Origin: Nocardia coubleae NBRC 108252
GTDB lineage: Bacteria > Actinomycetota > Actinomycetes > Mycobacteriales > Mycobacteriaceae
Length of the DNA stretch: 64,000 bases
Assembly (NCBI RefSeq): GCF_001612805.1
Contig: NZ_BDBD01000004.1
Coordinates: forward strand, 310,001 to 374,000
Direction of reading: 5' to 3'
Part shown: piece after piece, positions 16,346-24,810 of the stretch
Position numbering within the stretch: position 1 is the first letter of the stretch
Layout: each line of letters opens with the position of its first letter
Notes under the pieces: model-generated
The model's database searches: none
Seen by the model: only the letters and a program-made list of their open reading frames with translations
What the model was told of the DNA's origin: nothing
Made by a program: the position numbers and the translations under genes

Positions 16346-17237
16346 GCCACTGCCACTGATCGAGGGTGCGATCCATCCGGGTGATCGTGGCGCGCAGGCC
16401 CGCCGCGGTCCGCTGCTGGGCGACCAGCTCGCTGCGCAAGCCGGCCAGGGTGATGGCATGGGCGTCGGCGGCCGCGGCCGCGCGTTCGATGCGGTGATGC
16501 AGCCTGGTCACCAACCGCTGCTTGTCGCGCACGGCCTGTCGCGACACCGCCAGTTCCACTCGCTGGTCGCGCAATTGATTGCGCTGACGTTCGATCATCG
16601 CGGCCTGCGCCGCCGTGTGCTTTTCCCAGGTGCCCATCTCGGCCCACCCTCCGTTCATCACATCCACATGACCCCAGGCGATGTCGTCCGCCACCCAGCC
16701 CTCGAGGAACTCCCGCAGCGCCCAGCCCGCCCGCACCGGTGCGGCGAAACCCGACTCACCGGCGGTGAGCATGCCCTGATCGATGCGGTATTCGGCACCG
16801 GCGGGCGCGAAGTCGGCGATACCGACCGCGGGCACCAGCGGCACCCAGTACCCGCGCGGGACCACCCACAGCACGTCGTCGATGCCCGCTTCGCGCAGGT
16901 GTTCGCGGTGCGCGCGGGCGGCGGTGATGTCGAGGGGGCCGCTGCGCACCTCGACCACGCCGCGCCGCTCGCCACGGCGCCAGTAGATGTCTACGGGGAT
17001 ATCGCCCACCCGGGCGTCCACCTGCGCCTCGTCGGCGCCCGCCGCCGTCAGCCTGCCACAGATCCAATGTTCGAGCCGCTGGGTATTCCATTGCTTCGCA
17101 ACGCAATCGGGGCAACCACAGCCGTAACCGGTGCGTTCGGGCGCCGCGCGACGACCGCCCTCGGAGATCCCGAGTTCGTCGAGCAGCGCCCGCCGTCCGC
17201 ACACCACCTGGGTGTCGCTTCGCCGCTTCGTCCTCAC
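16284..17237 (-). CDS. CoiA-like nuclease-fold protein with coiled coil and C-terminal membrane anchor
   Basis: A 317-residue protein. Cys at about 40, 42, 45 and 60 (GCGCPDC ... WIC) could bind zinc, as in CoiA-like proteins. Residues about 76-100 (RVGDIPVDIYW ... GVVEVRSG) have the D...ExR layout of a PD-(D/E)xK-type core, followed by a HREHLREAGIDDVLWV helix-strand. Residues about 205-290 are a long coiled coil, and residues 296-314 form one transmembrane helix, so it is probably tail-anchored with the nuclease-like domain in the cytosol. It converges on and overlaps the preceding HTH gene by 62 bp. CoiA relatives act in DNA uptake or recombination; that role here is inference. Confidence 0.72.
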   Translation of the reverse strand: MRTKRRSDTQVVCGRRALLDELGISEGGRRAAPERTGYGCGCPDCVAKQWNTQRLEHWICGRLTAAGADEAQVDARVGDIPVDIYWRRGERRGVVEVRSGPLDITAARAHREHLREAGIDDVLWVVPRGYWVPLVPAVGIADFAPAGAEYRIDQGMLTAGESGFAAPVRAGWALREFLEGWVADDIAWGHVDVMNGGWAEMGTWEKHTAAQAAMIERQRNQLRDQRVELAVSRQAVRDKQRLVTRLHHRIERAAAAADAHAITLAGLRSELVAQQRTAAGLRATITRMDRTLDQWQWLTCCAMLLVVAVLAGAMVMR

Positions 17238-17621
17238 ACCATCACTCCCTCACCAGGGGCCTGCCGTACGCCCCGCGCCCACGACCTGCACTCAGGTTCC
17301 CGCAGCCGCCGACACGCCGCCAGCCCCCTTGACCCGCACTCGGGTGCGTCGCCGTGTGGTGATCGAGATCACAACGACGACATTGCTTGTATATCAAGCC
17401 CTTTCATTGTGCCAACGTCGCACGGACCGGCGAAGATCTTGATCATTTCGATACACAGACCCCCCGGGTTGCCGGTCCTTTTCGTCCCGATTACGAAAAG
17501 GTTCGGCGCGTCGCCTGGCGCACCGGCCGAGGATCACTACAACGCGTCGGCGGGCACCGGTGGATATGATCGCAGGCGGCCGAGGCGGGCACGCTCGCCG
17601 TCCACCGGAAGTAGGGTGTGC
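17238..17621. other. 384-bp regulatory interval
   Basis: No gene is seen between the divergent CoiA-like gene and the large disordered-protein gene. The stretch around 17340-17480 is clearly less GC-rich than the flanks and includes a CRP-like palindrome at 17359-17372 and an AT-rich block just after it (CATTGCTTGTATATCAAG). It probably carries promoters for both flanking genes. Confidence 0.6.
17359..17372. promoter_or_regulatory. CRP/GlxR-like binding site
   Basis: GTGATCGAGATCAC matches the GTGA-N6-TCAC core of actinobacterial cAMP-receptor-protein sites and forms a GTGATC/GATCAC inverted repeat. It lies 250 bp upstream of the disordered-protein gene and 122 bp upstream of the divergent CoiA-like gene. 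Confidence 0.5.
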
Positions 17622-19835
17622 ATGAACCACGCTGAGCACGACGAAACCATCGGGTCGATGCTGGCGAATATCGCCGCGGCGCTGCGTGAGGTCAGCGAGA
17701 AGCTCGATGTCGTCGCCGCGCGCGTCGCCCAGGAGGTCCCCGGCTTCCCCGGTGACGACGAGGACGTGCCCGACCAGCTCCGCATCCGCCGCCTCGAAGC
17801 CTGGGCTTTCCATGCGTCACAGGACATTTCCCGGCTCAGTGCCCGGCTCGACGCGCTCGACGGCGGCGACGATCCGGCCCCACCACCCGCCCGTGGGCGC
17901 AGCAGACGAGAAGTCCGCGAGGCCGCCGAGCGGGCCGCCGCCTACGAGGAAGCCAGCAAGCCGCCGCTGGAGCGCCGTCAGTCGAGCCGCTCGGTCCCCG
18001 ACCACCTCGGGGATCCCACCTGGCCCATCACCGCTCCCCCGGTCCCCCGCGCGACGACCGAACCGCAGAGCGGTGTGGTTGCGGGCGAACGTGGTCGAGC
18101 CGCGTCGCACGAGGAGGGCGAGCCTCGTACCGCCGCGTTCGCGGTCGAGTCGTCGGGGCTCGGCGATCCTGAACCCCAGGCGGCCCGCGGTGCGCGCGGT
18201 GACTCCGCACAGCGACCGAAGGTGAACGGTGCGCATGTGCCGGAAGCGCCTGTGCGGGAAGCCGTCCCGAATGCGCAGCGTGTGAACGGCCGACTGCCCG
18301 CGCAGCCGGAGCGGGAGGCACCGGCGCGTGGGGTGGCCGACGACATCGCGGCACAAGGAGTCGGTCTCGCCGCGAATCGTGCTGTTCCGCTACCGGATTC
18401 GACCGATGAGCTCGGCCGCCACGATGAAGACGCCGCTGCCGTTTCGGGCGGGTCCGCGAGCGTCGAACGCGCCCGGCCGGTCGGCAAGGTCCCCACCGAG
18501 ACCCGTGGCACCGAACGCCACACCACTTCCGGCAATGTGACCTGGTCGCCCAACGGAGTCGATCCGCAGGCTCAGCGCAACGGATCCGCCCCCCTCCGGG
18601 CGACCGACCTTCGCCCCTCCGTCGATCATCCCAGCGGACCGGACGACGTGCGGCACAGCTCCTCCGGCGCAGGCACGGCGGGTGAGCGGGTCGGCGATGC
18701 GGGGGATGCGCACCGCGTCGCCTCCGCGTCGGGTCGCGTCGACGACCAGCAGGCGAGCTCGGCGCGCGCACCGATGGCCGGCACGGGTGGGCACTCGGGT
18801 CCGGGTGAGCAAGAACGTGCCGGAATCATCCCGGCCGAAGATGCTCACGCGGCCGAAGCCCGGATCGTGACGAACGGGACGACCTTCAACGGGTTCGCCG
18901 ATCGGCCGGGTTCCGGGCCGAAGAACGGCAGTGCCAACGGGATCCAGTGGTCCTTCGACGACGACGTGGAGACGACCCTTCCCACCCCGCCGCGAAACGG
19001 TCACGCCCGCAACGGCTTCACCACGGACTCCCGCGGCGAGTCCGTCTTCGCCGACTTCACGCCTCGCAACTCGACCACCACCGACAAACCGGCAGCCCCC
19101 GCGCGTTTGGTCGCCCCGCCACCCGCCGATTCGGCCCAGGTCGACGCCGGGCACGTGCCGGGCCGAGCCACCGCGCCGTCGGAGCACCTCGACCAGGCAC
19201 CTCGGTCCGAGCCGTCGGTCGGCGGAACCGACTACCGAACCAGCCCGGCGACGGAATCCGTCGACCGGTCCGGCGGAACAGCGCTGCCGGCGGACTACCC
19301 GCATCAGGCGGGCCACTCCGCCCAGGGGGCGGGCGATCCCGGCCGGACGCACCAGCAGGCGGACCGCATCACCCAGGGTGTTCAACCCGGCCCGTCCGAC
19401 GAAGCGGCGAACGGCCGATACGACCGAGGCGAGCAATCCAGCCGACCGCACGGTCACAGCGCCGAGGAGAACGGCCGGACGTTCGGACAGGACGCGAACA
19501 CAGGTCCGCTCGCGGCCCAGGCGGCTCACAGCACCGCGCGATTCACCAACTCCGACAACGACACCGGGACCCGGCACGGCCGACCCGCCCCGGCGGTCGA
19601 CCTGCCCGCCACCCACACCTCGTCGAGCGCCGACGACAACCTCGGCCCTGCCCCCATCCCCACGGCCACCGACCCGGCAGGCATCACGGTGACCGGCACC
19701 TACCGCGCCTTCGACCTCGAATCCGCCGCCCACGTGGACAAACTGCAGGCCATGCTCGACGAGCTCAAGCGCTCCGCCGGCCTGCCACCCGGCCGCCGCG
19801 ACGTCTTCGGTCCGCCGACGCAGGACCTCGGCTAG
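17622..19835 (+). CDS. Large intrinsically disordered protein with conserved ends
   Basis: A 737-residue protein of unknown function. Residues about 1-75 are a short acidic coiled coil (DETIGSMLANIAAALREVSE). About 600 residues of Gly/Ser/Asp/Asn/Pro-rich low-complexity sequence follow, with recurring NG-containing pieces (RNGHARNGF, KNGSANGIQW). The last 50 residues (FDLESAAHVDKLQAMLDELK) are ordered and helical. No signal peptide or membrane segment is seen. The ATG at 17622 follows GGAAGTAGGG; the open frame upstream is not coding-like. It might be a cytoplasmic scaffold. The stop shares CTAG with the convergent LysR gene. Confidence 0.7.
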   Translation: MNHAEHDETIGSMLANIAAALREVSEKLDVVAARVAQEVPGFPGDDEDVPDQLRIRRLEAWAFHASQDISRLSARLDALDGGDDPAPPPARGRSRREVREAAERAAAYEEASKPPLERRQSSRSVPDHLGDPTWPITAPPVPRATTEPQSGVVAGERGRAASHEEGEPRTAAFAVESSGLGDPEPQAARGARGDSAQRPKVNGAHVPEAPVREAVPNAQRVNGRLPAQPEREAPARGVADDIAAQGVGLAANRAVPLPDSTDELGRHDEDAAAVSGGSASVERARPVGKVPTETRGTERHTTSGNVTWSPNGVDPQAQRNGSAPLRATDLRPSVDHPSGPDDVRHSSSGAGTAGERVGDAGDAHRVASASGRVDDQQASSARAPMAGTGGHSGPGEQERAGIIPAEDAHAAEARIVTNGTTFNGFADRPGSGPKNGSANGIQWSFDDDVETTLPTPPRNGHARNGFTTDSRGESVFADFTPRNSTTTDKPAAPARLVAPPPADSAQVDAGHVPGRATAPSEHLDQAPRSEPSVGGTDYRTSPATESVDRSGGTALPADYPHQAGHSAQGAGDPGRTHQQADRITQGVQPGPSDEAANGRYDRGEQSSRPHGHSAEENGRTFGQDANTGPLAAQAAHSTARFTNSDNDTGTRHGRPAPAVDLPATHTSSSADDNLGPAPIPTATDPAGITVTGTYRAFDLESAAHVDKLQAMLDELKRSAGLPPGRRDVFGPPTQDLG

Positions 19836-20767
19836 ACGGCGACTCCCACCGAGCGCACATCAGGCGCCTCCGGTGCGTCGCGCAGTACCGTCGCGACGAG
19901 TTCGCGCACGGCGCGATGGCCCGCGTCGGCGGTATTGCGCGGATGCCAGGCCATCGCGACGACGGGGGCGGGCAACGGCAGTGGGATCTCGAAGGTGGCC
20001 AGGCCGAGCGCCTGGCAGGCCGGGCGGGACAACGCCGCGGGGGCGGGGCAGATCAGCTCGGTGGTCGCCACGGTGAACAACGCGGTCGCCAGGTCGGCGA
20101 CGGTCGCGACGACGCGGCGGGTGCGGCCGTGCAGGGCGAGGCGGTCGTCGATGGGACTGTGGGTGCGGCCGGTGGGTGACACCTCGAGGTGGCGCGCGGA
20201 GGCGTAGGCGGCGACGGTGGGGCGGTCGGTGGCGAAGGGATGGCCGGCGGCCGCGACACCGACCCAGCGGTCGCTGAACAACCGCTGCACAACGGTTTCG
20301 GGGTCGGTGCGGCCGAGCACGCCCACTTCGATGTCGACCTGCCCGTCGCGCAGGGCAACGGCGCTGTCGGCGGGGTCCGCGGCCAGCAGCCGAACCGTCA
20401 CGCCGGGCAGTTGCGTCCCGACCGCGCCGAGCAGCGGTCCCGCGAGCCGCGCCGCCACCGCATCACCCACGCGGACAACGAAGTCCCGCTGCCTGCGAAC
20501 ACCTCCGCCCTCGTGCGAGGTGAGCAGCACCCGGCTCGCCTCGACCAGCGCCGCCACGTCCTGGCGCAGTTCCAGGGCGCGCGGGGTGGGCACCAGATGC
20601 CTGCCGGAACGCACGAGCAGCGGGTCACCGAACACCTCACGCAACCGAGTGAGGGTTCGGCTCATCGCCGAGGTGGAGGTGTGCAGTCGCCGGGCCGCCT
20701 CGGTGACGCTGTTGGTGTCGAGCAGCGCGTCCAAGGCGGGCAGCAGGTTCAGATCCAGCGCTTCCAC
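19832..20767 (-). CDS. LysR family transcriptional regulator
   Basis: A 311-residue LysR regulator. The N-terminal helix-turn-helix reads LDLNLLPALDALLDTNSVTEAARRL in two steps, then STSAMSRTLTRLREVFGDPLLVRSGR, typical of the family. The remainder is a periplasmic-binding-like effector domain ending in HPRNTADAGHRAVRELV. The GTG at 20767 is preferred over an upstream ATG because the family starts at LDLNLL, and a GATAAT box lies 6 nt before it. Its stop overlaps the convergent gene in a CTAG. The target may be the neighbouring flavin monooxygenase gene upstream on the same strand, but nothing in the sequence proves it. Confidence 0.88.
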   Translation of the reverse strand: MEALDLNLLPALDALLDTNSVTEAARRLHTSTSAMSRTLTRLREVFGDPLLVRSGRHLVPTPRALELRQDVAALVEASRVLLTSHEGGGVRRQRDFVVRVGDAVAARLAGPLLGAVGTQLPGVTVRLLAADPADSAVALRDGQVDIEVGVLGRTDPETVVQRLFSDRWVGVAAAGHPFATDRPTVAAYASARHLEVSPTGRTHSPIDDRLALHGRTRRVVATVADLATALFTVATTELICPAPAALSRPACQALGLATFEIPLPLPAPVVAMAWHPRNTADAGHRAVRELVATVLRDAPEAPDVRSVGVAV

Positions 20768-20773
20768 GCGAGG

Positions 20774-20779
20774 ATTATC
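20774..20779 (-). promoter_or_regulatory. -10 box of a leaderless LysR mRNA
   Basis: GATAAT on the minus strand is 6 nt before the GTG at 20767, in the tight gap behind the monooxygenase gene. Confidence 0.45.
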
Positions 20780-20822
20780 ACCAACGCCCGGTTCGCCACC
20801 AAGCGGCCGCACCGCGTGTCGG

Positions 20823-22325
20823 TTATCCCTCGACCACCGCGACCGGCGTCGGCGCCGGGGCGGCATTGCGGTTGCGCAGCACGCCGCGGTAGGTCGCGGG
20901 CCGCACCGGGCGCACCCATTGCCCGAGCCGGGCCGACAGCGGCAGCGGGGTGCCGAGGTCGTCGAGCATCTCGTCGATATTGCCCAGCGAGAACGGGATC
21001 ACCGACGCACCGTGCGCGTGCGCACCGTTGCTACGGGCCCGCGACCAGGCCAGGCGTTCGTCGATGTCGTTGTTCATCAGTTCGGCCACCGGCGGCACGA
21101 AGGCGCCGGTGAGCAGCCCCGCGATCCAGTGCGCGCCGACTTCGGCGCTGAGGGCGCTCACATTGGAGCTGTTGTAGCCGGCGAAACTGAGGTTGGGCAC
21201 CTCGACGGGCAGGATGTGGCGGTAGAGCCGGAAGTCGCCCGCCTCGTCGGTGAGCGCGCGGCGCACGAACGGGGTGAGGAACGGTACCTCCTGGCGATAT
21301 CCGGTGGCGCACACCACGATCTCGGCCAGTTTCAGCGTCCCGTCGGACAACCGGACCGCCGGCCCGTGCTGCCCGCCGATGAGTTCGACGATCTCGGCGT
21401 CGCGATGCACGGCGATGCGGCCCGCCTCGACCTGATCGAAGAACCCCTCGGTGACCAGCGCGGCGCTGCTGGTCGCCATCTCGGCCAGTGAACCGTCGGG
21501 GACCAGGCCGAGCTCGCGCAGCCGCAGCTTGCGCGTCACCCGTTCCTGCAGCAGGTCGAGGTTCGCCTCGCGCAGGGCGAGCCGGTCGAGCAGGCGTTCG
21601 GCGCGGTGGCCGAATCGGGACGGGAAATGCGCCTCACCCGCGCGGGTGAGCAGCAATCGTTCGTAGTCGGTGCCGAATCCGAACTTGCGCGGCATCTTCC
21701 AGGTGAGCCTGCGGGCGACCACGCTGGTCTCGTCGGCGAGATGACTCACCGCCTCGGCCACATCGCAGGCCGACTTGCCGTACCCGACGACGACCACCGA
21801 ACGGTCGCGCGCCAGTTCGGCGTCGTGGAACTGGGAGACATGACACAGCTGCCCGCCCGCGGCACGGAAGGCGGCCGCACCGGGCAGGTCCGGCAGCACC
21901 GGGTCGCTGTACACACCGTTGGCGACGATCAGGTGATCGCAGGTGCTGCGGTGCACCCCCATCCCGTCGCGGATCTCGAGCAACCAGCCGCTGTCGACCG
22001 GGTCGGCCGCGACCACCTCGGTGCCGAGCCGCAGGTTCCCGGTGAGACCGAACTTCTGCGCGTACCCGGCGAGGTAGGCCTGCATCTGCTGACCGTCCGG
22101 CCAGCGCGGGTAGTCCTCCGGCATCGGGTGGTCGCTGAAGTGGTTGGTGTGCTTGCTGTTCTGTGAACGCAGGCCCGGGTAGCGGCGGGTGACGCTCCAC
22201 ACACCGCCCACGTCAGGGGCTCGATCGAAGACTTCGACCGGGAACCCGGCCTGACTCAACACCTTCGCGCAAGCCAATCCCGCAACTCCCGCACCGACGA
22301 TCCCGATGCGGCTACCGCTAGTCAT
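20823..22325 (-). CDS. Flavin-containing monooxygenase (Baeyer-Villiger/FMO type)
   Basis: A 500-residue flavoprotein. The FAD-binding GAGVAG is at about residues 11-16, followed by FDRAPDVGGVWSVTRRYPG, the usual GGxW-type region. A second Rossmann loop, VVVVGYGKSACDVAEA, in the middle binds NADPH. FMO-like enzymes oxygenate soft nucleophiles or ketones. The ATG at 22325 sits 7 nt after a TACTCT box and the protein begins directly at the Rossmann strand, so this start is preferred over long upstream frames. It is divergent from a GNAT gene. The substrate is unknown. Confidence 0.9.
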   Translation of the reverse strand: MTSGSRIGIVGAGVAGLACAKVLSQAGFPVEVFDRAPDVGGVWSVTRRYPGLRSQNSKHTNHFSDHPMPEDYPRWPDGQQMQAYLAGYAQKFGLTGNLRLGTEVVAADPVDSGWLLEIRDGMGVHRSTCDHLIVANGVYSDPVLPDLPGAAAFRAAGGQLCHVSQFHDAELARDRSVVVVGYGKSACDVAEAVSHLADETSVVARRLTWKMPRKFGFGTDYERLLLTRAGEAHFPSRFGHRAERLLDRLALREANLDLLQERVTRKLRLRELGLVPDGSLAEMATSSAALVTEGFFDQVEAGRIAVHRDAEIVELIGGQHGPAVRLSDGTLKLAEIVVCATGYRQEVPFLTPFVRRALTDEAGDFRLYRHILPVEVPNLSFAGYNSSNVSALSAEVGAHWIAGLLTGAFVPPVAELMNNDIDERLAWSRARSNGAHAHGASVIPFSLGNIDEMLDDLGTPLPLSARLGQWVRPVRPATYRGVLRNRNAAPAPTPVAVVEG

Positions 22326-22332
22326 GGGCAGG

Positions 22333-22338
22333 AGAGTA
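22333..22338 (-). promoter_or_regulatory. -10 box of a leaderless monooxygenase mRNA
   Basis: TACTCT on the minus strand ends 7 nt before the ATG at 22325. Confidence 0.5.
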
Positions 22339-22419
22339 CTCGGGACCGCCGTCACGGTGCCACCGCCGCGATGCCCACGGTGCTGTCTACCACCGCCACG
22401 CCCGTGCTGTACTGGAACG

Positions 22420-22959
22420 ATGACCAACAGCTCCGTCGTCGTCGACCGGGCCGGACTCTGGGACGCCGAAGCCCTCAGCGATGTGGCGACCGCGACGTTC
22501 CCGCTGGCCTGTCCCCCGCAGGCCGACCCGGCCGACATCGAGATCTTCCTGACCCAGATGCTGTCGGGCGACCGTTTCGGCGAGTACCTGTCCGACCCGG
22601 ATCGCACGGTCCTCAAGGCCGTCGACGGTGACGAGATCGTCGGCTACGCCATGTTGATCGCGGGCAGGCCGACCGATCCGGCCATCGACGCACAGGTCAG
22701 CCCGGGGTCGGTGGTCGAACTCAGCAAGATGTACGTGCTGCCCGGCCACCACGGCACCGGGGTGTCCGGTGCGCTCATGGACGCCGCGGTCGACGCCGCG
22801 CGCGAGTCGGGTGCCGACGCGGTGTGGCTCGGGGTCAACCAGGACAACGAACGCGCGCAACGCTTCTACGGCAAGCACGGGTTCGTGCGGGTGGGCACCA
22901 AGACGATGACCGTCGGCAACCAGGTGCACGACGATTTCGTCTTCGAACGGAAGCTGTGA
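22420..22959 (+). CDS. GNAT family N-acetyltransferase
   Basis: A 179-residue GNAT acetyltransferase. The core has a strand VVELSKMYVLPGHHGTGVSGALM, in which HHGTGVSG is the acetyl-CoA pyrophosphate loop (QxxGxG/A type), followed by WLGVNQDNERAQRFYGKHGFVRVGT, the classic C-terminal half with the FY-x-K-x-GF motif. The ATG at 22420 starts MTNSSVVV. It ends 3 bp before the end of the convergent ATPase gene. The acceptor is unknown; the fold matches small-molecule or peptide acetylases. Confidence 0.88.
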   Translation: MTNSSVVVDRAGLWDAEALSDVATATFPLACPPQADPADIEIFLTQMLSGDRFGEYLSDPDRTVLKAVDGDEIVGYAMLIAGRPTDPAIDAQVSPGSVVELSKMYVLPGHHGTGVSGALMDAAVDAARESGADAVWLGVNQDNERAQRFYGKHGFVRVGTKTMTVGNQVHDDFVFERKL

Positions 22960-22962
22960 TCC

Positions 22963-23982
22963 CTAGGCGGTAGCGGCCTCGAACCGCGACAGCGCGAGCA
23001 GACGCGAGATGGCGCGCAGGTACTTCTTGCGGTACCCGCCGTCGAGCATCTCCTGGGAGAAGATCTCGTCGAGCTTGGCGCCGGACACGGTGACGGGGAT
23101 GCTCGCGTCGTAGAGGCGGTCGGCGAGCACGACGATGCGCAACGCGACGGCCTGGTCGGTCACCGGGTGCACCCCGGCGACGAACACCGACGTGACACCG
23201 TTGATGAGCGCGCCGTACTTCGACGGGTGCAGGGTGCTCAGGTGCGAGAGCAGGGCGTCGTAGTCGTCGAGGGTGGAACCCGGTGTGGCGGCGGCCCGTT
23301 CGGCCAGCACCTCGGGCGAGGTGGGCTCGGGAGCGGGCGGCAGGTCGCGGTGCCGGTAGTCGGGACCGTCGACGCGCACCGGCTCGAAGATGGCGCCGAG
23401 CTTCTTGATCTCGCGCAGGAAGTCCTGTGCGGCGAAACGGCCCTCGCCGAGCTGGCTCGGCAGGGTGTTGGACGTGGCCGCGATCGAGACGCCCGCGGCG
23501 GACAGCTCGGTGAGCAGGCGCGAGACCATCGTGGTGTCGCCCGGGTCGTCGAGTTCGAACTCGTCGATGCACAGCAGGCTGTTGGCGGAGAGCCGTTCCA
23601 CCGCGTTGACGAAACCGAGAGCGCCGACCAGGTTGGTCAGCTCGCCGAAGGTGCCGAACGACTTCGGCGCGGGCGCGCTGTGGAAGATCGAGGCGAGCAG
23701 GTGGGTCTTGCCCACACCGAAACCACCGTCGAGGTACAGGCCCGCGCCGGTGACGGCCTTCTTCTTGCCGAAGAGGCTCTTCTTCGACGCGGCCTTGTGG
23801 ATCTTGGCGACCTGACCGGCGAATTCCTCGGCCTTGCGAACCGCGGCCGCCTGGCTGGGTTCCTTGGGGTCGGGAATGTAGGAGGCGAAGCTGACCTCGT
23901 CGAACATGGGCGGGGGCACCATCTGGGCGACGAGCTGGTCGGCCGGGACCTCCGGGTGGCGATCGACGAGGCGTTCTTGCAT
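22963..23982 (-). CDS. AFG1/ZapE-like ATPase
   Basis: A 339-residue AFG1-type P-loop ATPase (ZapE family). Walker A is GGFGVGKTHLLAS and Walker B is LLCIDEFELDDPGDTTM, both diagnostic for the family. The C-terminus contains DRLYDASIPVTVSGAKLDEIF. In other bacteria ZapE destabilises FtsZ at the septum; mitochondrial AFG1 helps degrade respiratory subunits. The ATG at 23982 (MQERLVDRHPE) is preferred to an ATG nine codons upstream because it lies 6 nt after TACGAT. It is divergent from the RibD-like gene by only 35 bp. It matches Rv2670c in position. Confidence 0.9.
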   Translation of the reverse strand: MQERLVDRHPEVPADQLVAQMVPPPMFDEVSFASYIPDPKEPSQAAAVRKAEEFAGQVAKIHKAASKKSLFGKKKAVTGAGLYLDGGFGVGKTHLLASIFHSAPAPKSFGTFGELTNLVGALGFVNAVERLSANSLLCIDEFELDDPGDTTMVSRLLTELSAAGVSIAATSNTLPSQLGEGRFAAQDFLREIKKLGAIFEPVRVDGPDYRHRDLPPAPEPTSPEVLAERAAATPGSTLDDYDALLSHLSTLHPSKYGALINGVTSVFVAGVHPVTDQAVALRIVVLADRLYDASIPVTVSGAKLDEIFSQEMLDGGYRKKYLRAISRLLALSRFEAATA

Positions 23983-23988
23983 GTGCGA

Positions 23989-23994
23989 ATCGTA
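23989..23994 (-). promoter_or_regulatory. -10 box of a leaderless ATPase mRNA
   Basis: TACGAT on the minus strand is 6 nt before the ATG at 23982. Confidence 0.5.
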
Positions 23995-24017
23995 CGGACG
24001 TGGTTGCATCGGTACCT

Positions 24018-24779
24018 ATGCAGCGTATCCCTAATGTGACCCAGCTCGCAGATCTCGACGCCGACGCACTGGCCAGGAGCTATGCGTACCCGAGGCACCT
24101 GGAGCGGCCGTGGGTGCGGGCCAACTTCGTCAGCAGCATCGACGGCGCGCTCGCCGTCGACGGCGTGACGAAGGGCTTGGCCACCCCGGCCGACAAGCTG
24201 GTGTTCAAGCTGCTGCGCGAGCTCGCCGACGTGATCCTGGTCGGCGCGGGCACCGTGCGCACCGAGAACTACGGCGGCGCCCGCACCGACGACGAACACC
24301 GGCGGGCGCATTTCCGGCACGGGGTCGGCGGCAGCGAGGACGGCAGCCCACCACCGATCGCCGTGGTGTCGGGCAGCGCGAATCTCGATCCGGCGGCGCG
24401 GCTGTTCACCGACGCGCGGACCCCGCCGCTGATCCTCACCACCGCCCAGGCCGACAGGGACCGCGTCACGGCGCTCGAGGACGCGGGCGCCGAGGTGGTG
24501 GTCGCGGCGGAGTTCGCGATCACGCCCGCGGCGCTGCTGCGGGTGCTCACCGAGCGCGGATTGCTGCGGGTGCTGTGCGAGGGCGGGCCGCACCTGTTCG
24601 GTCAGCTGGCCGAGGCCGACCTGGTCGACGAACTGTGCCTCACCACGGCGCCGCTGCTGGTCGGCGGGGCGGGGGGGCGAATCTCGCTGTCGGCGAAGCA
24701 ATTCGGTACCTCGATGGCACGCAAGCAGTTGGTGCTCGACGACGACGGCACCGTGCTGGCCCGCTGGGCCCGTCGATGA
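24018..24779 (+). CDS. RibD C-terminal-domain reductase
   Basis: A 253-residue protein made only of the RibD reductase domain, which is related to dihydrofolate reductase. It shows PWVRANFVSSIDGALAVDG, ADVILVGAGTVRTENYGG for NADPH binding, and LRVLCEGGPHLFGQL near the C-terminus. The deaminase half of bifunctional RibD is absent, as in the mycobacterial counterpart (Rv2671), which has been reported to be able to act as a dihydrofolate reductase. Its start ATG at 24018 lies 35 bp from the divergent ATPase start. The physiological substrate, riboflavin intermediate or folate, cannot be decided from sequence. Confidence 0.88.
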   Translation: MQRIPNVTQLADLDADALARSYAYPRHLERPWVRANFVSSIDGALAVDGVTKGLATPADKLVFKLLRELADVILVGAGTVRTENYGGARTDDEHRRAHFRHGVGGSEDGSPPPIAVVSGSANLDPAARLFTDARTPPLILTTAQADRDRVTALEDAGAEVVVAAEFAITPAALLRVLTERGLLRVLCEGGPHLFGQLAEADLVDELCLTTAPLLVGGAGGRISLSAKQFGTSMARKQLVLDDDGTVLARWARR

Positions 24780-24810
24780 AACCCGGCGCCGAACCTGGCA
24801 GGGTGTAGCC

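Noticed and set aside
16065..17621. Upstream in-frame extension of the disordered protein to over 1,200 residues
   Set aside because: The extension overlaps the HTH/nuclease-like gene and runs antisense to the whole CoiA-like gene. A good ribosome-binding site exists at 17622.
18390..19733. A 447-codon minus-strand frame within the disordered-protein gene
   Set aside because: It is Gly/Arg/Val-rich without family-like sequence. The plus frame has a ribosome-binding site and conserved-looking ends, so the minus frame is treated as a shadow.
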